Counted from the first letter of the stretch, positions 1 through 10,118 are shown. The stretch is 42,609 nt of DNA from Azolla pinnata (GCA_037176905.1 JBBBWG010008890.1:18395-61003), one strand, 5' to 3'. Program-made: numbers and translations. The notes: generated from the sequence alone by a model not told the origin.

Positions 1-148
1 TGCTGCTGCTGCTGCCCCAAAGCTGCGAAGCTCGTTGCAGAGAACTATGGAACAGGGGAAGGGAAGGGGTTTCTGAACCAGCTGCGGACAGCTCCTCCTT
101 CAGTAGCAGGGGCTCTTTCGCTTAGGTCTTTTGGTCGCAGCCGAAGCG
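1..148 (+). other. Upstream and 5' leader of the PORR gene
   Basis: This stretch opens with a short CTG tract (1-15). It contains a 9-codon upstream ORF starting at 47 and ending in TGA at 76. No clear TATA box is visible, and the true promoter probably lies before the window. A segment at 24-59 is repeated over the start codon of the gene (see the repeat entry). Confidence 0.5.
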
Positions 149-181
149 ATGAAGCTTGTTGCAGAAGCATGGAACAGGGGA
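24..181 (+). repeat. Direct repeat pair spanning the PORR start codon
   Basis: Positions 24-59 and 147-181 are near-identical. They share GTTGCAGA and ATGGAACAGGGGA with a few substitutions and one or two indels, about 123 bp apart. The second copy contains the ATG used by the PORR gene (149). The first copy has no equivalent ATG at that place, so the duplication may have helped to create the start or the leader. Confidence 0.7.
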
Positions 182-2257
182 CAACGTTTCGTGGGTCCAA
201 ACCCTCGTTTCCTTCACTCGTCTTCTGTTGGTAGAAAGAAGGGCTTCGTCGAGCCCAAATCCGATAAAGAAAGGCTCGGGCTCGGGCTCCCTCTGCGAGA
301 GCCATGGTTTGAGGTCAAGCCTTTCAACGAGAAGAAGAAGAGCTTCATCCTCGGATTGAAAGAGATATTGATCTCTCAGCCTTCCCGGAGTATTGAAGTG
401 GCTGATTTGGGCCAGCTTAGAGAGGAGCTGGATGTTCTGAAAGCTGGGAAACAGAAGAAGATCGCCGTGTTTGTTCGCAAGTATCCTCGAGCTTTCTCTC
501 TTCAGTCTTGCTACAACCATAACAACTGGAAGAAGACTTGGTGTAGGTTCACCATCGAGGCCGAGAAACTTCTCGAAGAGGAGGAGAAGATACTGGAGCA
601 ATCCGAACCTCGACTCGTAGCGAAGCTGAGAAAGGTTCTCATGATGTCCATGAAGAAGCGGATCCGGGTCGATGCTCTCGAGCGGGTCAGGCAATCTCTT
701 GGTCTTCCCTTCGATTACAGCGAGAGGTTAGTCAAGAAATATCCGCAATTTTTCGCACTCAAAGAGAGAAAAGGATGGTTGTATGTTGAGCTCCGTGGTG
801 ATTGGGAGGAAGGTCTAGCTGTGTCTACCGTTGAAAAAAATGAAATGGCTCCAGATGATGGAAATTTGAAGAAGAAGAAGAAGAAGAAGAAGAGGCATGC
901 TACAGGGCTTGAAGATGGTATTGCTTTACAATCTACGATAGAAGCCAGCGACGAAGAGATCCGATCAAATGATACTCCAACGGAGAAGGAGATGCAGGCA
1001 ATCGTGGCCAAAAAATTGGGAGATATACCTCGGTTAATCACGAGCAAAGATCCGGATTATGTTTGTGCAGGACTGTCGACCGATGATTCAGAAGATGTAC
1101 AAGTTGGAATCTCGAGGGACGATCTGGACACTGTTCAGATTGGAATGTCAGTGGATGACTTGGAGGACATGGGTCAGAGTTTGCGTCAGAGAATACAGAT
1201 TGAGGAGGGGGATGATGTTGAGCAAGGACGCTCAACCGAGGATCTGAAAGTCGTCCACAGCAATTCATATCAGAAAATCTCGATTGATGACCAGGAACTT
1301 GGTCGTAGACGAAGGTCAACCGACGATTCAGAAGCTGCACATGGGGCAAACTTGAAGGAAGATTATGAGTATGTTGGCGGAGGAATGCCAACAGATGATT
1401 TGGAAGATGTGCGTCAGGACTCACATCAAGAAGCCCCAATCGAGAATGGAGAATGTGCACATCAAGGAACCTTGACCAAGGACTCTGGAGATTATACACA
1501 GACAAAAATCCCAGTGCAGGAAGGGGAATATATTTGTGAAAGCACATCGACCGACAATTTGACATATGTGCTTCGATTCTCATGTCAAGGGACCTTGATA
1601 GAAGATGATGGGCAATATGTGGAGGATTCAGAATCTACAACTGCCAATATCTCAGATGGAAGTGACCTCTCTCTGAGAGAGAGGAACTGCTTGCGTTTCC
1701 CATGGAAAACTAAAAGAGGTCTTCAGCCAAGAAGGAAGAAGGCAGAGATGATTGAAGAATTCCAATCTCTGCCTTACATTTCGCCATACAAAAACGCCCG
1801 TGACTTGGATCTTCCGCCCCCAACGTCTCTCCAGTCAGAGAAATTTGTGGTTGCTATGGTTCACGAGTTCTTAAGCCTTACATTAGAGAAAAGAGCGAGA
1901 ATCGATCAGCTAGAGAAACTTCGAAAGCCATATCGGCTTCCAGACCATTTGATGGATCTCTTGATAAAATATGATGGAATCTTCTATGTTGTGAAAGGGG
2001 AAAAAAAGTCGCATGTGTTCTTGAAGGAGGCTTATAAAGAATCGTTATTGGTCGAGAAAGATCCATTGGTAATTTGGCAAGAGCAATTCGTGGAGTTCTG
2101 TCTCAGCAGCAGCACTAACCAAGATGAGGCTATGAAATGCAAAGTAGTAGGGCTGGAAAAGAAGAAACCTGTTTTCAAAGGATTTTATTATAAGGGATCA
2201 GATGAATACTTTGGTAAGGAGGGCTACAAAGTTCCCTTTTTAAAAAGCAAATCTTGA
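149..2257 (+). CDS. PORR-domain organelle RNA-binding protein with split domain
   Basis: A single-exon gene for 702 residues. I take the ATG at 149; the frame is open upstream only through a non-ATG codon at 131. The first about 40 residues are rich in Arg, Lys and Ser, consistent with an organelle-targeting presequence. PORR proteins bind organellar RNA and in known cases promote group II intron splicing. The first half of the domain runs over about residues 65-225 (KKIAVFVRKYPRAFSL and SLGLPFDYSERLVKKYPQFF are typical). The second half restarts near residue 540 (SLPYISPYK, then FVVAMVHEFLSLTLEKRARID, then EKDPL near 635). The two are separated by about 270 residues: a Lys run near 241-249 and an acidic array of degenerate STDDxEDV-like units. 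Most family members lack this insert. The gene is tail-to-tail with the STICHEL-like gene. Family assignment is secure; the specific RNA target cannot be told. Confidence 0.9.
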   Translation: MKLVAEAWNRGQRFVGPNPRFLHSSSVGRKKGFVEPKSDKERLGLGLPLREPWFEVKPFNEKKKSFILGLKEILISQPSRSIEVADLGQLREELDVLKAGKQKKIAVFVRKYPRAFSLQSCYNHNNWKKTWCRFTIEAEKLLEEEEKILEQSEPRLVAKLRKVLMMSMKKRIRVDALERVRQSLGLPFDYSERLVKKYPQFFALKERKGWLYVELRGDWEEGLAVSTVEKNEMAPDDGNLKKKKKKKKRHATGLEDGIALQSTIEASDEEIRSNDTPTEKEMQAIVAKKLGDIPRLITSKDPDYVCAGLSTDDSEDVQVGISRDDLDTVQIGMSVDDLEDMGQSLRQRIQIEEGDDVEQGRSTEDLKVVHSNSYQKISIDDQELGRRRRSTDDSEAAHGANLKEDYEYVGGGMPTDDLEDVRQDSHQEAPIENGECAHQGTLTKDSGDYTQTKIPVQEGEYICESTSTDNLTYVLRFSCQGTLIEDDGQYVEDSESTTANISDGSDLSLRERNCLRFPWKTKRGLQPRRKKAEMIEEFQSLPYISPYKNARDLDLPPPTSLQSEKFVVAMVHEFLSLTLEKRARIDQLEKLRKPYRLPDHLMDLLIKYDGIFYVVKGEKKSHVFLKEAYKESLLVEKDPLVIWQEQFVEFCLSSSTNQDEAMKCKVVGLEKKKPVFKGFYYKGSDEYFGKEGYKVPFLKSKS
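1072..1640 (+). repeat. Coding minisatellite inside the PORR gene
   Basis: Degenerate in-frame repeats of roughly 18-25 codons, each carrying an acidic core such as STDDSEDV, SVDDLEDM, STEDLKVV, STDDSEAA, PTDDLEDV or STDNLTYV. The array is rich in Asp, Glu, Gln and Ser and lies between the two PORR halves. The reading frame is kept throughout, which suggests that the insert is translated. Confidence 0.75.
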
Positions 2258-2344
2258 ACTCCATCATCAAAGTACCATATCTGGTAAAGAGGGTTAACAC
2301 AGCTCCCTTTTTAGCAGAAGCAAATCTTGAGGTTCGTCAAGTAC
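2212..2344 (+). repeat. Tandem duplication across the PORR stop codon
   Basis: Copy one is 2212-2274 and copy two 2282-2344, about 63 bp each at a 70-bp period. Both contain a TCCCTTTTTA core, an AGCAAATCTTGA segment and a TCAAGTAC-like end. The TGA of copy one is the gene's stop; copy two lies in the 3' UTR. Confidence 0.8.
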
Positions 2345-3401
2345 TGGGTCTCCATGACAAAGTTGTGCATCAATGTTAAGTTCAAGTTGGCATGAGAAAT
2401 GGATATTAAATGTAATAGTGATCCAATACATGCATCAGAATTCGGTCATAAATTGAAATTTGGATGTGTGCAATGCCGTATCATGTATTGGTTATCTTGA
2501 ACTTTGTCCAAAAGCACTGTATGTACATGTCATGCTAAATGACAGCTTCTTCCAAAAGGGCCCATCACAATTTTGTCTTGATCAGTGGTTATAATCCACC
2601 AGTTTCACTTTGTATAAATAGTGACAATCAGGAATCATAAATGATATTGTACAGGAATTCATAAATCATGGTGTCTTGTGTTTGATGTTTTGTTATGAAC
2701 TGTCATAAATTTTTGGATTGTTTCAATAACAGTTTTAACCTCCCATGAACTTACTTCAAATACTGTTATCTGTAGTTTGGCTCTAACATTTATTGGTAAA
2801 AACATGGCAATATTCAAACATCAAAAAACCGTTGGCCCTATTTATGCTAATGTTAGGACATCCAAGTATTCTGATGTTAAACATAGTATATTCTGATATC
2901 AAACATCTAAGTGGGTATTATACTCATGTATGTGGCCGTGGTGAAGACATTAGATTCCGACAGCCACAATCCCTTCATTGTTAGCCACAATCTTCACAGC
3001 TTGTGCTGACGCAGATATTAACCCAGGAAAACAACAGATTGTTCGCCATTCACAATAACAGTACTTGCAAAACTTGTCAATAACTCTCAATCTCACATCA
3101 TACCCACTGATCAGCTTGAATCAGATTATAAATTCATATTTGAGCCCAAAATGACAGTTACTTCTTATGAGGAGAATGAAATCTGCCAAAATGGTAAAGA
3201 ACAGCTTCCATTTTCTATATGCTGTCAAAGTTGCACTCCCTCACAAAAAAAAAAGAAAAGCAGATCTACAAGAAGGAAGCAATTCCTCCAAATTTCACTA
3301 GTTAGAAATTATAGAGGAACGAAAAATATGTTGCATTACAAGTAAGAGTAGAGATGGTAGTGCTTTCTATTTACCCTGTTAATGTAAAGGGTAACGGGGA
3401 T
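2345..3401. other. Intergenic, convergent 3' regions
   Basis: AT-rich sequence between two convergent genes. It presumably holds the 3' UTR of the PORR gene and a plain spacer. I see no convincing coding exon, RNA gene or mobile element here; the open frames are short and of random composition. Confidence 0.6.
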
Positions 3402-3500
3402 AAAACTCGGGAACCCGAACTGCTTGTTTTCCACTATGCTTTATGAAGGTTTTAAACTTACCCTCTTCATGAAGATCTGACTTTCAGGGAGCTTCCTTCC
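3402..3500 (-). pseudogene. Decayed copy of the last STICHEL-like exon
   Basis: Positions 3402-3500 align with 3530-3662, which code the C-terminal tail of the adjacent gene. The matching parts include the complements of TGCTTGTTTTCCAC, TTTTAAACTT and GGGAGCTTCC. The copy lacks about 27 bp of the source and has a TGA where the gene has a Glu codon (EAPE becomes EAP then stop). It sits just past the gene's own stop codon, so it would be transcribed as 3' UTR if the transcript extends that far. Confidence 0.7.
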
Positions 3501-3542
3501 ATGCATGTTCATGGTAAGGGGTAAAAGCAAAATTTCCCGAAT

Positions 3543-3945
3543 TCAACCTCTGATTGATTGCTTTTCACCATGCTTTGAAAGCTTCCCTTGAAAAAACCTT
3601 GCGAAGGTGCTTTTAAACTTGCCCTTCTTATGAGAGTCCAGCTTCTCGGGAGCTTCCGTGTATGACCGGATCTGCATTGGTTGTGTGTGCATATCTTTGG
3701 TGGGGAATCTAGGGAATTTCATGAGGGAATCGCTTTTATCATTCAGTATATCGGCATGATTCCTCACTGATAGCCGATCAGCCATGCCGAAGTTGCCTAT
3801 TCCCATCTTTGGCGGATATGCATCATAGCTTTTGCGTCCATTGATTATAGTGGATGTACTCCTTCCAAAAGAAAAAAAATCAATGTTGTATCAGTGCACC
3901 ATTAACATTCAATGATGTAAAAATCTACCAGCTCAACATTTCTCC

Positions 3946-3989
<44 letters not shown>

Positions 3990-6900
3990 CTCACCTGCCT
4001 TTATCCTGTAAGAATGTCAACTCATGAGACTCTAGAGAGAGTGCTTCGATGTCACCAATGCTTCTCTCAGTTTCCAAGTCCGTGTCTCTCATACAATTAC
4101 CGGATAGAAGTTTGTCATGGATGGCTTGATTCGGGTACAAAGATCTCACATCATGCATCGATGTTGGGTCAACCCCAAAAGTTTTAGAGCGTTTTTCATA
4201 TCCTCCAGTTGCTGCTGTACACCATGGGCTTGAAGCCAGAGATGACCTGATCTCTACAGGATAACCCAGAACAGATTCAAATAAATTGGCGATGCACTTC
4301 TGCGAGCGATCGCAGTTTAACTTGTGATCTGGATAGCAAACCTCGAGATTTACAATGGCACCAACTACACATGAAAACAGAACCCTTTCTCAGATTTTAA
4401 ATCAATGAGAGCATATCTTCAGGAGGATCACACAATTCTTCTTACAGCCTTACCTTCTGAGATCTCGATTGACACAGGATTGACACTAGTGCAAAGAAAT
4501 TGCTTCAGGGGTTGTAATCTGCATTTCTCAATCACCCCATGCCAAATGTCATCCAGACTCAAATGGCCAACTTCATCCTTTCTGATAAATGATCCATCTT
4601 TTAGTCTTTCTTGAAAATGTATCTTTTCTGAAGCTTCTGCTGTCTCATGAGAATCTCTCTCCGGAAGATCTTTTCCTCGACCTCCTTGTGAGCTCGATCC
4701 TTTCACCCAGTACACAATTTCTTCCTGATTTGGAATTCCATGAAGTCCGTCCCTGCTTTCCAGGTTCCAAAAAACCGGGGCCACAGTTTGAGGAGAACTT
4801 GCCTCATTATTCTCTGCCGCCTCCCATGTTTGCTTTTCAGAAGGATGATGATAATTATGCTCAATATCAGTGCCTTCTTCATTCTCGCCTTCTTCATTGA
4901 CAGGGCTTTGTGTAACACTTGTACCAACACATGATGTAGAGCAGATGTATGAGTTACAATCAGGACCAAGTTGAAGCAACGCAGCAGTTAACCAAGTTGC
5001 TCTGTCATTACAAGCCCTAAGCTGTTTTTCAGCTTCAGATAATGTTCTCATTGCCATTCGTAGGCGTTCTAGTTTCCCTTCTGAGACTGCATACAGAACA
5101 AAACTTCTCTAAGAATGTTACATATGAGGAGTCCAAAATTTCTTGCGTGCATAAAGATATCGGGCACTATCAAAGAAAATGTACCGATCATACTTACAAT
5201 TCTGCCTATGAAAGAAACCTTTTCTTTGTTTATCTGTGAACTTAAAACAGCCTGCGAGAATGTCAGTGATCAAAGCTGCCAATTGTGACATCAAAGAAAG
5301 AGGCTCCAGACCAGAATCTATGAGCTCTTTCACCTTTCTCACTGTAGTCACAGTGGAAGCTTGGAGAGCAGAGTCCAGCAGGCTTAAAACCTTCTCATCT
5401 GATGCAGATCCAACCTGAGAAAGAAGTGAATAAAAACGTTTTCACTCAAGGAAAATTGATAATAATAAACACCAAACACCCATAAACGCCGGGAACAGAA
5501 TGAGAAACATGTTAAAGGAAATTTATCTCTAACTAACTTTTCATCAAGAATAGACACGAATGTGAGTATATTATGAAAACCATTGTTACTGTGTATAGGT
5601 CAGATGTCAGTACCAGCTCTTGAACAGTTGAAGAATTGATTTGCTGTCCTAACAAACTGACTTGATCCAGCATTATTTCAGCATCCCGCAAAGAGCCATC
5701 AGATCTTGATGCAATTAGCTGCAATGTTTCAGCATCCACTGCAAGATTTTCTAATGCCGCTAGCTTTTGCAGCTTTGTGACGATGTCTGAATCTCTTATC
5801 TTTGGGAAGAGGAATTTGTGGCATCTCGAAACTACTGTCCGAGGGAGCCGATCTGGATCAGTGGTGATAAGGATGAAGACAACGTTCGCGGGAGGTTCCT
5901 CTAATATCTTCAGAAGTGCATTCCATGTCTCTGTGGCTAGAACATGGCACTCTTCGATGATGAACACTTTATACAGAGAGCGATTAGCTGACAGCGTTTC
6001 CTCTAAAAGGGCTTTAACACTCTCGATCCCATTGTTACTCGCTGCATCAACTTCTCTAACTTCAGGACACGTACTTTGGAAAACACCAATACATTCTTTG
6101 CAAATTCCACAAGGCTTTTGCATATCGTTGGATAGGCAGAGAAGTGCTGAAGCAAATATCCTTGCAGCTGTGGTTTTTCCAGTTCCTCTTGACCCTTGGA
6201 ACAGGTAGACCGGAGCAATTTTACCCTTGGATAGTGCATTGGAAAGGGCTTGTGTCACAATACGCTGCCCCACCATGTCTTCAAACACTTTCGGCCGATA
6301 TTTTTGACTTAAATTCCGCGGCTTATACTCGCATATAATAAGTTCTTTACCATCCGGAATAGCAAGTTGACACTCTCCCACATTGCTCAATCCGACTATC
6401 CTCCCAGTGTTATGCCCGTCTGGCACATCATTGTATGGTTCCAGGTCTAACTCTCCTTCAAGGGCACCCATTGATGTCCCACCATTCGATGATGGCACCA
6501 ACTCATCATCACTTCCATTGTAGCCCTCCAGCTCAGGGAAGATCGGAAATGGATCAACCTCCGTTTTGATGGCGGGATGAGAACCTCTCTTTGATTGCTG
6601 ATGTAATGGCAAAGGTTGAACCTTGGAGCTTAAACCGCCCTTTAATTTTGTCGATGACCTCGAATCAGGAGGTAACCCAAAGTTCTCTCGACCAGTGAAT
6701 AAATGCCTTGCATCTGGTTTCTTCAAATGCTTACTAGGATGTTGAAGGCCCCCGTCCTTCTCAAAAGGCCATTCTATTTTGTTTAAATCATGGTCAAACA
6801 GATCTGATTCCAATGCAATAGGTCTTATGCTAAGGTGACGACGTTTTCCAGCCATATAACTGGCAGAAGACCTTAACATTTGCATTTTTTTTCCACCATT

Positions 6901-7767
6901 TGACATGTTTCCAGACAACTGCCTTTGTGTTCGTGATTCATGAGAGGAAAGATGATGGGTTCGTGGTCTTGCACTTGGTTTCCTTTCACAAGTTCCATAT
7001 TCATTCACTACTGCTTCATCAACGCTGTCATAAACTTCATTGCTATAATGGAAAGGCTCCTCTAATATGAATGACTGCTTGGAATGAACAAACGAATGCA
7101 TGTCTTCACCAGGATCAAGCACGAGAGGAGAAAATACTGGCTCGTTTCTCTTCAATAAATGACCTTGTACCGATCTACGTGTCGGTTCCATGGATTTCAT
7201 TTTTTCATCTTCATCCTGGAAAGGGAAAGGACCACCACAGCTCCTAAAACCTTTGGTCTTCTCCCTACTCCATGTCCCAGGTGATGCTTCTAGTTGAAGA
7301 CCCTCAATGATAGAAGAGTTTACTTGCCCGTTCGTATCATGATCCAAAGTCCTCCAATTGTGTAAGATAGAGGTTGAACCTCCGACAGATTTACGAAACC
7401 CATGCCCACAGCTACCCCCGGGAATTCCAACACTTTCCAAATGGTTTCTCCAGTGCTCACACTCGGACTCTTCAGACATCAGGTCCCAAACTGGTACTGT
7501 TGATTCATGATGGTGCTCACGGAAAGTATCTATCTTTGTTTTAGTACCTCTCCTTCCCGTGTTTATTTTCAGCTCGTTTCTTCTGCAATCTCTTATACTA
7601 CCTTCGTTACCACCTTGGTTTTCATAATCTCGTAGGCTTCTACTAACCTCACCTGAAGGTATGGCATCAACACTTCCATGAACATCATGGGCCCCCTTAT
7701 GCTTTGTTTTGGTTCTTAATAACTCCTTCACCACGGGTCGCTCATGTTCTTCTTTTATTCCCAACAT
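3543..7767 (-). CDS. STICHEL-like protein, DnaX-type AAA+ domain
   Basis: Five exons: 7767-5614, 5414-5198, 5086-4454, 4364-3995 and 3861-3543. All phases agree, giving 1230 residues. The ATG at 7767 follows a splice acceptor in the 5' UTR. The first about 490 residues are a low-complexity plant-specific region. A domain like bacterial DNA polymerase III gamma/tau follows: Walker A GSRGTGKT (525-532), a zinc quartet C544, C553, C556, C559 with spacing like bacterial DnaX, a Walker B-like IIEECH (603-608) and an SRC arginine-finger motif (647-649). Exons 2-3 hold the typical helical part (MSQLAALITDILAG, then LSEAEKQLRACNDRATWLTA). The tail is basic. In Arabidopsis, STICHEL sets trichome branch number; the molecular role is not settled. 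The first acidic residue of Walker B is Glu, not Asp. Which family member this is cannot be decided here. Confidence 0.92.
3950..3978. repeat. (AT)n microsatellite in the last STICHEL intron
   Basis: About 14 AT dinucleotides followed by three TATG-like units. It lies inside the 133-bp intron 3994-3862 of the STICHEL-like gene, very near the donor site (GTGAGA at 3994). Confidence 0.95.
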
Positions 7768-7777
7768 GATTGACCTT

Positions 7778-8330
7778 CTGAAATAACACAAAAGAGCTTA
7801 ACAAATAACTGAATAAAACTTAACAAATATTTCGATTAATATGCAGCCACAAACACACAACCAAATAAAGGAGGGTAATCAGCTAAATTGTTGATGCAGA
7901 GTCAGAGAAGTATCAAGCATGTTAAAACTATACTCCAAAATCCATGGATTCGTAAAAAAGCAAAAGGTTCAAAAGTATGTGAAATTGAGCAAAGAAAGAA
8001 ATATAAAAATCCCATATCTCACTATTGACAAGATTTTACATAAATGTATCAAAAGCAATGAAATGAGATGACAAGAGGTCTAGAAATGAGTGTACAGGAA
8101 GAAGAAATCATACCAGAACGGATGGTGTTTAATCCTCCTGTCATACAAAACACACACACCCATATCTACTGCACTGCATCATGCATATAAACCTGTCGAC
8201 CAGATGTTACTCTCTTGTCCTCTGGTTTTCTTACACTCTCTTCTTCTTCTTTCTTTCCATTTTTCCCCTTTCATCCTGGCGAATCAAATAACCACTCTAT
8301 TTCTCTTCTTCTTCTTCTTCCGATAAAAAT
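7778..8330 (-). other. 5' UTR, leader intron and promoter side of the STICHEL-like gene
   Basis: Read on the minus strand, a good donor (CTG|GTATGA, last exon base 8114) and acceptor (TTATTTCAG, first exon base 7777) bound a probable 336-bp leader intron just before the ATG. The leader upstream carries a short GAA tract (TTC on the plus strand near 8302-8320). The transcription start is not identified. Confidence 0.55.
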
Positions 8331-8526
8331 CTATTTTTCATACAATGAATGGTTACCTTGTTATGGGTGGATGAATTTACTATTGCCTCTCGCAATTTAC
8401 CATGCTGTTTCTCATATGTTCATACACATTTCTCCTTGTTTCCACAAGTGACTTCACTCTCTTTGCTGGCATGCACATTCCCCATTTCCTGTGGCTTCCA
8501 CATTCGACTATCTACTTTTCCCTCCG

Positions 8527-8533
8527 TATATAA
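8527..8533 (+). promoter_or_regulatory. TATA box (TATATAA)
   Basis: A TATATAA in a C/T-rich setting, about 100 bp before the first ATG of the small plus-strand gene. The spacing fits a plant core promoter with a leader of about 70 bases. Confidence 0.5.
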
Positions 8534-8629
8534 CACACGTTCTCTAAGTCTCCACAAACAAAAGATCTCACAAAGAAATGCTCTTTGCTGTCAACAGCAT
8601 TCGTGCATCGAGAACACTCCCCGTTCCGT

Positions 8630-8982
8630 ATGGCTCGCGGTCTTTCCAGTTCGTCGGATTACATTAACATTCAAGAAGCCTTCTCTTCCACGCTAATCAG
8701 AGGGTCTAATTACAGTTCAGGACCGTGCTAAAGGATGGTGATGAAGCATCATTAGCACTGCAAAACCTGCTTGACATGGATCACCATGGGAGTCACCAAG
8801 GGCAAATTACCATTGATTCGGGAGATGCTTGGTCACCCATCGAACTCTTGAGGAAGAGGCTCGCATTTGGCGGTGATCTCTCAGATACCCCCGTCGACAC
8901 GAGAGAGGGAGAGGCAGAGGGAAGGAAGATACCACCTTCATTATGTGAAGAAGAACATGGTCAGCAGGAAGTCCATTTTTAG
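8630..8982 (+). CDS. Small hypothetical protein, broken or spliced frame
   Basis: I do not recognise the family. An ATG at 8630 opens a Ser-rich N-terminus (MARGLSSSSDYINIQEAF) that ends at a TAA near 8729-8731. An overlapping second frame runs from about 8707 to the TAG at 8980-8982 and looks like real protein: DEASLALQNLLDMDHH, then SGDAWSPIELLRKRLAFGG. Joining them needs a one-base insertion near 8720, either a true disruption or an assembly error. Alternatively the second frame is an exon after the acceptor TCTAATTACAG (ending 8712), paired with an ATG at 8578 in the same frame. The TATA box upstream supports a gene. About 115-120 residues in total; function unknown. Confidence 0.35.
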
Positions 8983-9669
8983 AAGGTTTTTCTGATGACA
9001 AAAGGAATGTGTACTACTCGTAGTTGTTAAGAACTCTTTTTGTTCTTTTCTTCTCTAAAAGTCTTGTTCGTCTTTTGTAGTGTCCCAAATCATGGTTTCA
9101 AAGTCTCTATCTGTAGCATGATACAACTTATGATTAGCATGGTAGAGTCAACCGAATTGATGCATTAGGCGCTAGAAGATCAAGGCTTAGAGTTGTTAGA
9201 AGCGGGCAAGGCTAAACTTAAACTGCATTTGACGGACAAATAGAGCATCGTGGGTGGAGCTGCGGGGAGCTAGTTAATCAAAACCCTGGAGGTGTTGAAC
9301 CACGGTGGCTCCTTGTGATCGATCGAGCTTAGGGACAAACTGGGACTAGAGCAGAGACTGTGGAGACGTAATATGGGAGGAGAAGAGAACAAGAGTGCAT
9401 GCTGATTAAAAAAGGAAAGAAAGAAAGTCTTTTGATCAGACGACGAAGGACCCGAGTGCTTATTAAGTAGGCATAGTCCATACACATTGGTCCACTTCAA
9501 TGACATGATGTAGGTGAACCATTCTCTCTGCATAGGTTAGGTGTAACAACAAGAGGGCTCATGCGCCCAAGGTTGAAACACGAGTAGTGCCGGATTCCGG
9601 GACTCGAGAACCAAATTGGGATGGATAATGCCCTCACATAACTAACTACATAGATGCATGTCGTCCATG
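8983..9669. other. Intergenic, no gene seen
   Basis: The start is probably the 3' UTR of the small gene (T-rich, about 8983-9100). The rest shows no coding exon or RNA gene that I can support. Confidence 0.5.
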
Positions 9670-9955
9670 CCAGCGGACGAATTGCTTCATTAACCGCTCG
9701 ATCACTTGCTCGATCGACTGTTGCTCATTGAGCACTTGCTTGATCAAAGTGCTTCCTTGACTAATCGCTCCCTTCATTGCTCTGGTCGATCGAGTGCTTG
9801 CTTTGGCTGATTGCTTGTTGATTACTTGCTTAACAGAGTGCTCGACTCACTGCTTGTTTGAAATCGCTCGATGAAGTTCTTGATTAACTTCTTTGATCAA
9901 GTTCTTGACTAATTGCTTGTTTATTGCTTGCTTGATCAACAATTTGAGTATGATT
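9670..9955. repeat. Degenerate tandem field of TTGCTTGATCAA-like units
   Basis: About 285 bp of diverged units of some 12-25 bp built on GCTTGATCAA, GCTCGATC and TTGCTTG (for example GCTTGATCAAAGTGCTTCC). Many units carry the palindromes TGATCA or CGATCG. It ends about 60 bp before tRNA-Ser. It looks like an old minisatellite. Confidence 0.65.
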
Positions 9956-10013
9956 AATTTTCAGTTATAAATTTATATCTAGACTAAAAAAAAGAATAGT
10001 CATTTCGTTCAAA

Positions 10014-10095
10014 GTCGCTTTGGCCGAGTGGTTAAGGCGTGTGCCTGCTAAGTACATGGGGTCCCCCCGCGAGAGTTCGAATCTCTCAGGCGACG
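10014..10095 (+). tRNA. trnS-GCU: tRNA-Ser (anticodon GCU)
   Basis: An 82-nt gene with all arms. The acceptor stem pairs GTCGCTT with AGGCGAC and has a G discriminator. The D-arm is GCC...GGC, and the anticodon stem TGTGC/GTACA encloses the loop CTGCTAA, with GCT at 10047-10049. There is a long variable arm, as in serine tRNAs, and a T-arm GAGAGTTCGAATCTCTC. There is no intron. It decodes AGC and AGU codons. The sequence is of the plant nuclear type. A CAA lies just upstream (within TTCAAAG), as is common for plant Pol III genes. Confidence 0.98.
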
Positions 10096-10118
10096 ACAGA
10101 GCGCGACTTGGGATAATC

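Noticed and set aside
5777..6338. Plus-strand open frames opposite the STICHEL-like AAA+ exon
   Set aside because: Shadows of a strongly conserved minus-strand coding exon.
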